64,000 nt of DNA from Neomegalonema sp. (GCF_028688855.1 NZ_JAQTXI010000017.1:1-64000), one strand, 5' to 3'. Shown: positions 35,482 to 44,472, numbered from the stretch's first letter. The notes: a model not told the origin generated them from the sequence alone. A program made the numbers and translations.

Positions 35482-37638
35482 TCACGGCGCGGAGAGGCGG
35501 TCCGGCGCGACGAGCCCCGGGAATCCGGCCGCGAAGCTCTCCGCCTGACGGGAGTCCAGGCGGGTTTCGAAGGCGATCACTCCCCGGCCCGTCCGGGGGT
35601 CGATCTGGAGATCCGCCACCGGCGATTCGGCCGGAGCCGCCTGAAGCGCCAGAAGACGCAGCGCCTGAAGCCGGGCCTCGGGCCCCGCCGGCGCCCCGCC
35701 GAGCGCCAGATCCGCCATCTCCGGATCCACCTCGATCATGAAGCGCGCGCCGGTGCCCGCCCGGATCGCCGCGAAATCCGGCCCCGTCTCGGGCGCGAAC
35801 TCGGGCGGGGACGCCGCCGTCACGGGCGCAGGCGGCGGCGGAGCGGGAAAATAGACCGGAGGCGGCGCGGGCCGGATCGCCCGGGCGTAGGCCGCCGAGC
35901 CGAACAGCAGGGAATCGCCTTCCGCGCCCGTCGCGGGACGCAGCCGCGCCAGAACCTCGGGCGACAGCGCCGTGGGCGCGCCCGGCGCCCCGATCCGCGG
36001 CGGCAGAGGCGCCGTCCCGCCCGAAGAGGCCGTCGCCAGACTCGGCGCCGACGCGGCCCGCGCGAAGGCCGCGGGCTGGTCCAGCAGGGCCAGAGCCGCC
36101 GGAAGATCGAGAATCGGCAATCCGCCGTCCCGCGCGCCCTCCAGCCTGGGGCCGGCCTCCTCCAGCAGCGCCGTCAGCCGCTCGATGGAGAGCCCCGGCG
36201 CCTGACGCCGCAGCTTGAGCAGCGCCCCCGCCACCTGAGGCGCCGCGAAGGAGGTGCCCTGATCCGTCGCGTAGAGCGTCGCGCCGAGGGTCGAGGTCAT
36301 GAGATCCACGCCCGGCGCCGCCAGATCGGCCGAATCGCTGATGTTGCTGAAGCGCGCCAGAGCGCTCCCCTGGGCGTCGAGCGCCGCCACCGCCAGACTC
36401 CGCGAGACGCAGGCGGGCATGCCCACCGTCCCCACCGAACCGGAGTTCCCCGTGGCCGCCACCGTCGCCACGCCCATGCGCTCCAGGAGATAGACGATCT
36501 CGGCGAGATATTGCCGCCCCTGGAAGGCCTCGTCGCAGGGATCGGAGGGCGCGGCGCTGGCCAGACTGAGATTGGCCACCGCCACGTCATGCTCCGCCGC
36601 CACGCTGGAGACGAAGCGCAAGGCCGCGATCTGGTCGGACACATAGGAGAGCGGACAAGGCGCCGTCTGGCCGAAGGCGGCGCAGGTCAGGGGATCCTCC
36701 ACCCGCGAGAAGACCTGAATGGCCAGAATCGGCGCGCCGGGCGCGATTCCCTCCAGAGCGTGAGACTCGCCCTCCGGCCCGAGGTAGCCGCCGCCCCGCC
36801 CCGAGATCAGGCCCGCCACCTTGGTGCCATGGGCGCAGAGCGGCCCCATCTCCAGAGGATCGCAGGGACGCGCGGCGTCGCCGAGGGTCTGGGCGGCGCG
36901 GCCGTTGGGACAGAGCGTGCGCGCCCGATCCGCCGCCACCGTCGAGGAGAAGCAGGCCTGACGCACCACAAGCCCTTCGAGATAGGGATGCGCGGCGTCC
37001 ACGCCCGTGTCGATCACGGCGGCGGCGGGGCCTTCGGGCGGCGCCGGAGGCGGAGGGGGCGATGGCGGAGGGGCCGTCCCGACGGAGGCGGAGGGCGCGG
37101 AAGGCGGCGCGCCGGAGGGAGAGGGCTCCCCCGCTCCGCCCGCCTGAGGCTGGGGAGGCTGGGCTCCGGGGATCTGGGCGGGAGGCGAAGGAGACGGCGC
37201 GGGAGGCTCGGCGGCCCAGGGGCGCAGACGGTCGAAGGCCGCCGAGGTCAGGCGGTCCACGTAGATCTCGGAGGCGGCGCCCGAATCGATCAGCGCCTGA
37301 AGCTGCGCCGCCGTGATCTCGGCCACGCGCAGGTCTCCGCCGAGCGGCTGGATTCCGGTCGGGCGCGGGCCCTCGGCGGCGCCCTCCAGAGCCCCTTGCG
37401 CGGCGGCGGCGGCGGTCGAGAAGCGTCCGCCCGTCCGGCGGGCTCCGCCTTCGTCCTCGCGCAGCCGGATCACCGCCCGCACGGCGCCGCGCAGCCGGAT
37501 CGTCTCGTGGAGCAGGGGCTCGACGTAGGGAGACAGGGAGACGACGTCCTCGGCGGCGGCCTTCCGCGCGCCCGGCCCGGCCAGGCCGAGGCAGAGGGCC
37601 CCGATCAGAGCGCCTGCGGCGAAGCGGTCGATGCTCAT
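35482..37638 (-). CDS. Exported subtilisin-like serine protease (S8)
   Basis: 718 residues. Signal peptide (1 to about 29, AAAED), an N-terminal I9-like propeptide region, a Pro/Gly-rich linker (about 145-210), then the peptidase domain: catalytic Asp in AAVIDTGVD, His in CAHGTKVAGLISG, oxyanion Asn in AATGNSG, Ser in GTSFAAPQVAGAL. Eight Cys in the catalytic domain suggest disulfides and a periplasmic or secreted location. A Pro-rich segment and a C-terminal domain of about 100 residues complete it. ATG 37638 opens the signal peptide; the frame runs a further 270 codons upstream through non-coding sequence and an opposing gene and is not used. Confidence 0.88.
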   Translation of the reverse strand: MSIDRFAAGALIGALCLGLAGPGARKAAAEDVVSLSPYVEPLLHETIRLRGAVRAVIRLREDEGGARRTGGRFSTAAAAAQGALEGAAEGPRPTGIQPLGGDLRVAEITAAQLQALIDSGAASEIYVDRLTSAAFDRLRPWAAEPPAPSPSPPAQIPGAQPPQPQAGGAGEPSPSGAPPSAPSASVGTAPPPSPPPPPAPPEGPAAAVIDTGVDAAHPYLEGLVVRQACFSSTVAADRARTLCPNGRAAQTLGDAARPCDPLEMGPLCAHGTKVAGLISGRGGGYLGPEGESHALEGIAPGAPILAIQVFSRVEDPLTCAAFGQTAPCPLSYVSDQIAALRFVSSVAAEHDVAVANLSLASAAPSDPCDEAFQGRQYLAEIVYLLERMGVATVAATGNSGSVGTVGMPACVSRSLAVAALDAQGSALARFSNISDSADLAAPGVDLMTSTLGATLYATDQGTSFAAPQVAGALLKLRRQAPGLSIERLTALLEEAGPRLEGARDGGLPILDLPAALALLDQPAAFARAASAPSLATASSGGTAPLPPRIGAPGAPTALSPEVLARLRPATGAEGDSLLFGSAAYARAIRPAPPPVYFPAPPPPAPVTAASPPEFAPETGPDFAAIRAGTGARFMIEVDPEMADLALGGAPAGPEARLQALRLLALQAAPAESPVADLQIDPRTGRGVIAFETRLDSRQAESFAAGFPGLVAPDRLSAP

Positions 37639-37966
37639 GGCGCGGCGTCTCCGGTTCGGGGCGTCCGGTTGGGGGGGGCGCCCCTGGACGGGATCTTCGG
37701 CATAGGACCATGCGGACCTCCGGAAATCAACGATTCCGCAAGGATTATCCTGTCTCTGGAGAAGCTCCCGGGAGGCTGCGCCTCGCGCGGCGGATCCGCG
37801 CCCCGACCCCCCGCCGCCTTCGAACAGGCCGATCCGGACGATCTCCGCCCTTCTCCGGCGCGCCGGAGAGGCCGATTTCCGGCGCGCCGACGCGAAACGC
37901 GTCCGGAGAGGCCGCATGTTAAGGAAAAAAACACCAGATGGGCCCTCACTGAGGCAGGCGCAATTC
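37639..37966. other. Divergent intergenic region, subtilase / histidine kinase
   Basis: 328 bases between two divergent starts. It contains a long inverted repeat at 37857-37888 and two copies of CCGGAGAGGCCG (37863-37874 and 37903-37914). I see no strong promoter hexamers. Confidence 0.5.
37857..37888. repeat. 11-bp inverted repeat
   Basis: GGCGCGCCGGA (37857-37867) and TCCGGCGCGCC (37878-37888) with a 10-base spacer. Each arm contains the self-palindromic octamer GGCGCGCC. It lies about 80 bases before the histidine kinase start and could be an operator or hairpin. Confidence 0.6.
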
Positions 37967-39487
37967 ATGGACGCTGAAATGCCTGACCCTGCGGCCGATC
38001 CGCTCCCCGCCGCCCCGCATCCTCTGGGCGCCCGCTTCTCGACGCGGCTGGCCCTTGGCCTGTCGGCCTCGATCTGCGCCGCCTTTCTGGGCTTCGCGGG
38101 CGTTTCGGCGTGGCGCGAGGCCGGAGCCAGCGCCGAGACCCAGCGCGCCCTGCGTTCGCAGCTCGCGCGCAGCATGGCGGGGGCTCTGTCGCAGCCCGTC
38201 TGGAACGAGAACCACGCCATGATCGGCGCCATCGGAGACGCCGCCTTCGAAAGCGGAGTCGTGAGCGTGCGCGTCTTCCGCCATGACGGCGAGCTCCTGC
38301 TCTCGCGCGCGGCGAAGGAGGGGGCCGCCCTCGACGAGGGCGAGCTGGTGATCAAGCGCACGCCGATCCTGCGCATGGTCCAGAACGCGCCCCGCAGGGT
38401 GGGCGAACTCGAAATGGTCTGGCGGGCGCCGAACTTCACTCAGGCGCTGATCGCTCAGGCCCGCTCGAAGCTGCCCCTGCTGCTGATGACCCTCGCGGCG
38501 GCGCTGCTGATGACGCATCTGCTCGTGCGGCGGCTGGTGACGCGGCCTCTGGAGGCGCTCGGGGCGGCCATCGAGGCCTCGCGCCGCGCCGCGCCGCCCG
38601 CGCCCCTGCGCATGGAGCGGCCTCCGCCCGCCGAATTCGGCCCGGTGATCCACGCCTACGACCACCTCGCCGAGGAGGTCCGCCGCCGCGACGCCACCCT
38701 GGCCACCCGCATGCGCGAGCTCCACCGCGCCGACGAGGCCAAATCGCGCTTCCTCGCCATGATGAGCCACGAATTGCGCACGCCGCTCAACGCGGTGATC
38801 GGCTTCGCCTCGATCATCAAGGACGAGATGATGGGCGAGGTCTCGCAGCCGCTCTACCGCGACTACGCCAACGACATCCACGAGGCGGGCGAACATCTGC
38901 TCGGGATCATCAACGACATCCTCGATCTGACGCGGCTCCAGCAGGGCCGGATGGAGATCCATCCCTCGCTCATCCATGCGAGCGAGCTTCTGCGGGCGGC
39001 GCGGGTGCTCGGCGAGGCCAAGGCCAGCGCGCGCGGGGTGCGTCTGGAGCTGGCGGACCGGCCGGTCTCTCTGGCCGACACCCTGAGGGTGGACGGACGG
39101 CTCGTGAAGCAGGCGCTGCTGAATCTGGTGGACAACGCCATCAAGGCTTCGCCGGAGGGCGGCGCGGTGCGGATCTGGTTCCTCGACCGGCCGGCCGGGG
39201 GCGTGGCCTTCGTGGTGGAGGATTCCGGCGCGGGATTCGTCGGGCGCGACGTCGAGAAGCTCTTCGAAAGCTTCTCCAGCGAGCAGAACGCCTATGTCCG
39301 CGACAAGCAGACGGGGCTGGGGCTGGGGCTGCCGATCTCGCGGCGGCTGATGCGGCTGCATGGCGGAGACGTGGCCATCGACGCCGACGCTCCGGGCGGA
39401 GGACGCGCGAGCCTCGAACTCCCCGCGAGCGTCGTCGTGACCCGCCGCGCCCCCGAAGCGCCCAGCGCCGTCTCGGCGGCGGTGTGA
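37967..39487 (+). CDS. Membrane sensor histidine kinase
   Basis: 506 residues. Two membrane helices (about 25-45 and 165-185) bracket a periplasmic sensor of about 120 residues, followed by a HAMP-like linker and coiled coil. The dimerisation domain has FLAMMSHELRTPLNAVIGF with an intact His, and the ATPase domain has NLVDNAIKASPEGG, DSGAGF and GLGLGLPISRRLMRLHGG, so it should be active. No response regulator is adjacent, so the partner is unknown. ATG 37967 has GAGG upstream; an ATG at 37916 would add 17 residues. A terminator follows immediately. Confidence 0.9.
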   Translation: MDAEMPDPAADPLPAAPHPLGARFSTRLALGLSASICAAFLGFAGVSAWREAGASAETQRALRSQLARSMAGALSQPVWNENHAMIGAIGDAAFESGVVSVRVFRHDGELLLSRAAKEGAALDEGELVIKRTPILRMVQNAPRRVGELEMVWRAPNFTQALIAQARSKLPLLLMTLAAALLMTHLLVRRLVTRPLEALGAAIEASRRAAPPAPLRMERPPPAEFGPVIHAYDHLAEEVRRRDATLATRMRELHRADEAKSRFLAMMSHELRTPLNAVIGFASIIKDEMMGEVSQPLYRDYANDIHEAGEHLLGIINDILDLTRLQQGRMEIHPSLIHASELLRAARVLGEAKASARGVRLELADRPVSLADTLRVDGRLVKQALLNLVDNAIKASPEGGAVRIWFLDRPAGGVAFVVEDSGAGFVGRDVEKLFESFSSEQNAYVRDKQTGLGLGLPISRRLMRLHGGDVAIDADAPGGGRASLELPASVVVTRRAPEAPSAVSAAV

Positions 39488-39496
39488 TCCGCACCT

Positions 39497-39526
39497 GAAA
39501 AAGGGCCCCCGAAGGAGCCCCTTTCC
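39497..39526. terminator. Terminator between histidine kinase and mlaC
   Basis: AAAGGG (39500-39505) pairs with CCCTTT (39519-39524), extended inward with one mismatch. It carries A-rich and T-rich flanks and lies between convergent genes. Confidence 0.7.
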
Positions 39527-39555
39527 TGTCTCGTCCTCAGGCGAAGCGCCGCGCT

Positions 39556-40152
39556 TCAGCGTCCGGCGCGGGCGCGCAGGTCGCTGAGGAAGGCGTTCAT
39601 GTCGCCGCCGCGGGCCTCGATCATCGCCACGAATTCGCTGCGCTGGGTCTGGGCCAGAGACGCGCCCTCGATCACCAGATCCGCCACCTTGGGCGAACCC
39701 GAGCGGTCGCTGACGCTCCACTGCACGTTGACCGGCGCCGTTCCGGGCCGGTTGATCTGGGTGTTCACCACCACGCCCCGGTCGCCCAGGTCGGTCGCGC
39801 CCACGATGGACAGCATCTCGCCGTTGTAGCCGGTGAAGCGGTCGGTGAACCAGCGCAGCACGTAATTCGTGAAGAGGTCCACATATTCCTCGCGCCGGGC
39901 CTCGGGCATGTCGCGCGAGTAGCGGCCGAGCGCGAAGCCCGCGATCTGGCGCACGTCGGCGTATTGGGTCAGGATGGCGCGCATCTGCGCCTCTTCGCCC
40001 GCGACGCTGCCGTCGCCGACGATCGCGATCACGCGGCTGGCGGTGTCCTGCACCAGGGTCCGGGCGGTCTGCACGTCCACGGCGAAGGCCGCCGCGGGAG
40101 CCCCGAGGGCCAGAGCCAGGGCCAGGGCCGTGGAGCGGAGGAGGGTCGTCAT
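39556..40152 (-). CDS. mlaC: Phospholipid-binding protein MlaC
   Basis: 198 residues. Signal peptide (1 to about 24, AFA-VDV), then the MlaC/Ttg2D fold with QYADVRQIAGFALGRYSRDM and FTNYVLRWFTDRFTGY. It ferries phospholipids through the periplasm between MlaA at the outer membrane and the inner-membrane MlaFEDB transporter. mlaA lies 42 bases upstream in the same operon; mlaFED is not in the window. Confidence 0.93.
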   Translation of the reverse strand: MTTLLRSTALALALALGAPAAAFAVDVQTARTLVQDTASRVIAIVGDGSVAGEEAQMRAILTQYADVRQIAGFALGRYSRDMPEARREEYVDLFTNYVLRWFTDRFTGYNGEMLSIVGATDLGDRGVVVNTQINRPGTAPVNVQWSVSDRSGSPKVADLVIEGASLAQTQRSEFVAMIEARGGDMNAFLSDLRARAGR

Positions 40153-40194
40153 CGTCAGGATTCCTTAAGACTGGTCGAGGGAAAGGGGCCTTCT

Positions 40195-40965
40195 TCAGAA
40201 AGGCTCGTCCTCGTAGATGTCCGGCGCGGACGGCGCCGCCGTGGGATCGCCGCCCGCGATCAGCGCGCGGCGTTGCTGCAGCCAGACGCTCTTGGCGATG
40301 GCGTAGCTGTCCGCCGAGCCGTAGAGCGCCGTGTCCACCGTGGCCATGTTCTGCGCGCGCCAGTCCACGGCTCCGGTCACGGAGGCCGCAGGCGGAACCC
40401 ACTCCGCATGCGCCGCCGGAGCGGCCCAGGAGACCGGATCCAGCGCCACGCCGCCCAGACGCCCCACCGCGTCGCGCGCCGTGGAGGGTCCGAGAAGGGG
40501 AAGCTCCACATAAGGCCCCTCGCCCACGCCCCAGGAGGCCAGGGTCCGGCCGAAGTCCTCCGGCTGGGCGGGAAGCCCGACTTCGGTCGCCGGATCGAGC
40601 AGCCCGCCCGCTCCGACCACCGTGTTCACCGCGAAACGCCCGACGGAGGTCGCCGCGCTGCGCAGATCGCCCCGCAGGACGCCCTGCACCGCCTGGGCGG
40701 GAACCGCGAGATGCCCCACGGCGTTGCCCGCCAGATGCTTGACCAGAGCCGGAGTCGCGGCGTCGTAGACCTGAGCCGCCGGGCGCAGGGCGAAGCGGTC
40801 GGCGGCCTTGTTGAACCCGTGGACGGCGCGGTTCGCCGGCTCGAAGGGATCGGCGATCAGGCCGTCTCCCGCCGCGGTCGCTCCCTCCGTCCGGGCGCCG
40901 CCCGAAGCGCAGGCCGTCAGGCCCGCCGTCGCCGCCAGAACAATCGCCGCCTTCCGCATGGACAA
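40195..40965 (-). CDS. mlaA: Outer-membrane lipoprotein MlaA (VacJ)
   Basis: 256 residues. Lipobox GLTAC gives an acylated Cys near 19. The core has DPFEPANRAVHGFNKAADRF and VGRFAVNTVVGAGGLLDPATEVGL, which define MlaA, and DFGRTLASWGVGEGPYVELPLLGPST. It removes mislocated phospholipids from the outer leaflet and passes them to MlaC. First gene of the mlaA-mlaC pair. Confidence 0.95.
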   Translation of the reverse strand: MSMRKAAIVLAATAGLTACASGGARTEGATAAGDGLIADPFEPANRAVHGFNKAADRFALRPAAQVYDAATPALVKHLAGNAVGHLAVPAQAVQGVLRGDLRSAATSVGRFAVNTVVGAGGLLDPATEVGLPAQPEDFGRTLASWGVGEGPYVELPLLGPSTARDAVGRLGGVALDPVSWAAPAAHAEWVPPAASVTGAVDWRAQNMATVDTALYGSADSYAIAKSVWLQQRRALIAGGDPTAAPSAPDIYEDEPF

Positions 40966-40997
40966 AGCACGTCTCCTTCCCGTCTCTCTTCCGGTCT

Positions 40998-41027
40998 AAA
41001 ATAGGCCTCCCGGCCCCGCATCGCCAG
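40998..41027 (-). promoter_or_regulatory. Possible promoter of mlaA-mlaC
   Basis: CTGGCG (41027-41022), an 18-base spacer and TATTTT (41003-40998) on the minus strand, about 33 bases before the mlaA start. Weak match at -35. Confidence 0.35.
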
Positions 41028-41119
41028 AGCGCGGAAGGCTTTTCCTGTTGCGCCGCATCAAGTTCCCGAAATCTGCGGCGGTCTTGCCGCAGAGGGCGCG
41101 GGGCGCCATAAGCCCCGCC

Positions 41120-42079
41120 ATGAGGGCGCGCGATCTGGACCACATGCTGACGGCTCTGCGGGGCGCAGGCGAGGAGACCCGCCTGCGGATTCTCGCGCTT
41201 CTGGCGCATGGAGAACTGGCGGTCGCGGAATTGACCCAGATCCTCGGCCAGAGCCAACCCCGCGTGAGTCGGCATCTGCGGCTGCTCGTCGAGGCGGGGC
41301 TGATCGAGCGCAGGCGCGAGGGCGCATGGGCCTTCTTCCGGCTCGCGCGGGAGGGATTCGGGGCGGATCTTGCGAGCTTCCTGCTCGCCCGCAGCGCTCC
41401 GGAGGACGCCGCCCTCGCCGCCGACCGCGCGGGACTCGAGGGAATCCGCCGTCGCCGCGCCGAACAGGCCGCCGCCTATGTCCAGGAGCGGGCCAGGGCG
41501 GGCGATTCCCTGCGGGAGCTCCAGGCGCCCGCTCAGGAGGCCGAAGCCGTCGCGCGGGCGCTGCTGCGCCCCGCTCAGGGCGCGAGGTTCCGGCGCTTCC
41601 TGGACCTCGGCGCGGGCGACGGCCGCATGCTGGAGATCTTCGCCGACCGCTATCTCTGGGGGGTGGGCTATGATCTGCATCCGCCCATGCTGGCGCATGC
41701 GCGGGCGCGGCTCCAGGGCCCGGAGTTCCCGCATTGCGAATTGCGTCAGGCGGACATCCTCGATCTGCCGGAGGAGCCGGGCGCGGCCGACGGCGCGATC
41801 TGCCATCAGGTCTTGCGCTATCTCTCGGACCCGCCCCGGGCCGTGGCCGAGGCGGCGCGGGTTCTGACGTCGGGCGGTCGGCTGCTCATCGGCGATTTCG
41901 CCCCCCACGCCCTGGAGGAGCTGCGCGAGAAGCACGCCCATCGACGGCTCGGATTCGCGGACGCCGAAATCTCGGAGCTCTGCGCGGCGGCGGGCCTGAG
42001 GCTGATCGAGACGCGCAAGCTCGGGCCGCCCCGCCGCGACGGGCTGACCCTCGCCTTCTGGCTGGCGGAGAAGACTTAG
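41120..42079 (+). CDS. ArsR-type regulator fused to SAM-dependent methyltransferase
   Basis: 319 residues, two domains. Residues 1 to about 95 are an ArsR winged helix (ETRLRILALLAHGELAVAELTQIL and QSQPRVSRHLRLLVEAGLIERRREG) with no obvious metal-binding Cys. Residues from about 135 form a class I methyltransferase with motif I FLDLGAGDGRML and the later RLLIGDFAPH strand. Relatives often lie near methionine-cycle genes; here the neighbours are mla and midA genes. ATG 41120 starts the helix-turn-helix; upstream codons are unsupported. The stop overlaps the convergent midA stop by four bases. Confidence 0.85.
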   Translation: MRARDLDHMLTALRGAGEETRLRILALLAHGELAVAELTQILGQSQPRVSRHLRLLVEAGLIERRREGAWAFFRLAREGFGADLASFLLARSAPEDAALAADRAGLEGIRRRRAEQAAAYVQERARAGDSLRELQAPAQEAEAVARALLRPAQGARFRRFLDLGAGDGRMLEIFADRYLWGVGYDLHPPMLAHARARLQGPEFPHCELRQADILDLPEEPGAADGAICHQVLRYLSDPPRAVAEAARVLTSGGRLLIGDFAPHALEELREKHAHRRLGFADAEISELCAAAGLRLIETRKLGPPRRDGLTLAFWLAEKT

Positions 42080-43143
42080 CCGAAGCCCGGCGGAGGCGGC
42101 GCCCCCGGCCCCGTCAGCGCCAGAGCCTTGAAGAGCCGCCCCATCTGGTCGGGCGCGGTCAGCCGCAGGCGGTCGGCGGCGATCTGCTCGGCCCGCGCCG
42201 GATTGCTCCGCGCCAGAGCCGGGGCCCGCGCCCCGATCCCCAGAGACTCCAGAAGCCCGCCTTGAGTCCGCAAGGGCCAGACCCGCGCCCCTCCTCCGGC
42301 CGACGCCGCGCCCAGGGCCGAAAAATCCACATGGGCGGTGAGGTCGGCGGGGCCTTCGAGGTCCAGAACATCCGCGAAGGCGTGTCGGCGCAGGGCCTGG
42401 AGCGTGTCGCCGAGCGCAGGGCCCGCATGGCCGTAATCGATCCAGAGCGCCGCCCCGCCGCTCCGGGCCAGACGCCCCCCGATCCGCGCCGCCAGACGCA
42501 GGCTCTCCGGCGAGACCTCGAAGAGCGCGCCCTCCGGAGCCTCCTCAGGGGCGCCCGCCGCCTCGACGGGCGGCCCGAGTCCGAAACGCGGCGCGTCGCC
42601 TTCCGGCGCGAGCCCGATCAGCCTTTCCCGCCAGACTCCTCCGGCGCGCTGGAACTGCCGGATCGGCAGGGCGTCGAAGAGTTCGTTGGCGAGGAGCAGC
42701 AAGGGGCCTTCCGCCGGAAGCTCGGCGAGGTCGGCGGCGAAGCCCGGGGCGAAGGCCGCCAGCTTCCCGGCCTGAATCCCGCGCAGCCTCGGCGAGATCT
42801 CGATCAGCCAGAGCCGCGCCGCCTTCAGGAAGCCGGGAACCCGGCCCGCCGCGCGCAGGGCGTCGGCCATGAGCGTCCCGCGTCCCGGCCCCATCTCGAC
42901 CAGCAGGAAGGGGTCCGGCGCGCCCTGGTCCAGCCAGACCTGCGCCAGCCAGAGCCCGAGCATCTCGCCGAACATCTGCGAGATCTCCGGCGCCGTGACG
43001 AAGTCGCCGCCCGCGCCGAAGGGCTCTTCGGTCAGGTAATAGCCCGTTTCGGGATCGGCCAGCCGGAAGCGCATGAACTCCGCGACGCTCATCGGCCCGT
43101 CCGCCCGCAGACGCGCCAGAAGCGCCTCCCGCGCCCGGCTCAC
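42076..43143 (-). CDS. MidA/NDUFAF7-type SAM-dependent methyltransferase
   Basis: 355 residues. GPMSVAEFMRFRLADPETGYY and GDFVTAPEISQMFGEMLGLW are the DUF185 hallmarks, followed by the SAM motif LLVEMGPGRGTLMADALR. The mitochondrial relative NDUFAF7 dimethylates an arginine of a complex I subunit; the bacterial target is probably equivalent but unproved. It follows lgt by 7 bases, the usual alphaproteobacterial order. Confidence 0.92.
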   Translation of the reverse strand: MSRAREALLARLRADGPMSVAEFMRFRLADPETGYYLTEEPFGAGGDFVTAPEISQMFGEMLGLWLAQVWLDQGAPDPFLLVEMGPGRGTLMADALRAAGRVPGFLKAARLWLIEISPRLRGIQAGKLAAFAPGFAADLAELPAEGPLLLLANELFDALPIRQFQRAGGVWRERLIGLAPEGDAPRFGLGPPVEAAGAPEEAPEGALFEVSPESLRLAARIGGRLARSGGAALWIDYGHAGPALGDTLQALRRHAFADVLDLEGPADLTAHVDFSALGAASAGGGARVWPLRTQGGLLESLGIGARAPALARSNPARAEQIAADRLRLTAPDQMGRLFKALALTGPGAPPPPGFG

Positions 43144-43150
43144 GCGCCCC

Positions 43151-44035
43151 TCACGCGGAGGCGGACGCCGGCGGCGGACGCCGCAGGGCGAAGACGACCA
43201 GCCCCAGACCGATCAGCAGCATGGGCAGAGAATAGACCTGCCCCATGGTCAGCTTCAGCGGCCCGAGGATCAGGGCGTAGCCTTCTCCGGGCATGAAGTA
43301 GTCCATCTGCCGGAAATTCTCGACGAAGAGCCGCGCCGCGCCATAGCCCGCCAGAAAGATCCCCGCGCAGAGCCCCGGACGCCGCAAGGCGCCGCTCCTC
43401 CAGGCGAAGAGCAGGATCAGCCCCAGCAGCAGGCCTTCGAGCCCCGCCTCGTAAAGCTGGCTCGGATGACGGGCGACCTCGTCGCCGCGATAGATCCACA
43501 TGTTCCGGGCGTCGTCCCAGAGCGGGAACTTCATGCCCCAGGATGCGGAGGTCTCGCGGCCGTAGAGCTCGGCGTTCACGAAATTCGCCAGACGCCCGAA
43601 GAAGATCCCGATGGGCGTCGCGCAGGCCACCGCGTCGCCCAGAGACAGGGGCGAGGCCTTGATCCGCCGCGCGAAGATCCAGATGGCCAGAACCGCGCCG
43701 ATCAGGCCTCCGTGGAAGGACATCCCGCCCTCCCAGGTCTTGAGGATGGTCCAGGGCGCCGCGAGATATTCGCCGGGCTTGTAGAGCAGCACGAAGCCGA
43801 GACGACCCCCCAGGATCACCCCCAGAGCCATCGCGAGCAACAGATCCTCGGCGCGCTGCGGAGCCATGGGCGCCGCGCCTCCCGGCCAGAGCTTCGGACG
43901 GTTCATCAGCGCCGAGACATAGCGCCAGCCGATCAGCAGACCCGCGATGTAGGCCAGGGCGTACCAGCGGACCCCGAACCCGCCGAGGCGCAGAAGATAC
44001 GGACTCCATTCGGGAAAATTCAATTGCGCGAGCAT
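43151..44035 (-). CDS. lgt: Prolipoprotein diacylglyceryl transferase Lgt
   Basis: 294 residues, about seven membrane helices. HGGLIGAVLA and the signature GRLANFVNAELYGR are present, plus RHPSQLYEAGLEG. Transfers diacylglycerol from phosphatidylglycerol to the lipobox Cys of prolipoproteins, so it serves the lipoproteins in this window. ATG 44035 follows AGGAGAC; the longer frame upstream is not used because the first helix starts here. Confidence 0.96.
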   Translation of the reverse strand: MLAQLNFPEWSPYLLRLGGFGVRWYALAYIAGLLIGWRYVSALMNRPKLWPGGAAPMAPQRAEDLLLAMALGVILGGRLGFVLLYKPGEYLAAPWTILKTWEGGMSFHGGLIGAVLAIWIFARRIKASPLSLGDAVACATPIGIFFGRLANFVNAELYGRETSASWGMKFPLWDDARNMWIYRGDEVARHPSQLYEAGLEGLLLGLILLFAWRSGALRRPGLCAGIFLAGYGAARLFVENFRQMDYFMPGEGYALILGPLKLTMGQVYSLPMLLIGLGLVVFALRRPPPASASA

Positions 44036-44171
44036 GATGGAGTCTCCTGATTCCGGCGGGCGCATCCTGAGCGGCGCCGCCCGCTCCGTCAAGCAGCCCG
44101 CGAGCGGCCTTGCTCCGCCTCTCCATAAGCGCCATATCAGGCGCAAGCGCCTCAGGGCCATGGAGAGACCG

Positions 44172-44450
44172 ATGCAGACCAATTCGAAATTCTTCGACGA
44201 CCTTTCGCGGATCGTCACCGGCGCGGCCAGCGTCGCGCAGGGCGTGAAGGACGAGGCTCAGGGCTTCGTCAAGTCGCGGATGGAGGGGCTCGTCAGCGGC
44301 ATGGACTTCGTCACCCGCGAAGAATTCGAGGCCGTCCGCGACATGGCCCAGAAGGCCCGCGAGGAGAACGACGCCCTCTCCGCCCGGCTCGCCCGGCTGG
44401 AGGCCCGGCTCGCCGCCCTCGAGACTCCGTCGGCCGACGCCGCCTCCTGA
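44172..44450 (+). CDS. ubiK: UbiK-like ubiquinone biosynthesis accessory factor (BMFP)
   Basis: 92 residues: an amphipathic N-terminal helix (SKFFDDLSRIVTGAASVAQGVKDEA) and a C-terminal coiled coil with heptads (ALSARLARLEARLAAL). This is the BMFP/DUF526 layout of UbiK, which trimerises and helps the ubiquinone-synthesis complex at the membrane. ATG 44172 has GGAGAGA upstream. Divergent from lgt. Confidence 0.8.
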   Translation: MQTNSKFFDDLSRIVTGAASVAQGVKDEAQGFVKSRMEGLVSGMDFVTREEFEAVRDMAQKAREENDALSARLARLEARLAALETPSADAAS

Positions 44451-44472
44451 GGGCTCTTCCGGAGGGCGCGGA

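Noticed and set aside
37639-38439. N-terminal extension of the subtilase frame
   Set aside because: The extra 267 codons run through intergenic repeats and opposite the histidine kinase; the signal peptide starts at 37638.
37946-41941. Open frame of 1,331 codons on the minus strand across the kinase, mlaC and mlaA
   Set aside because: It crosses two well supported terminator-bounded genes and has no recognisable domain; it arises from the lack of stop codons at high GC.
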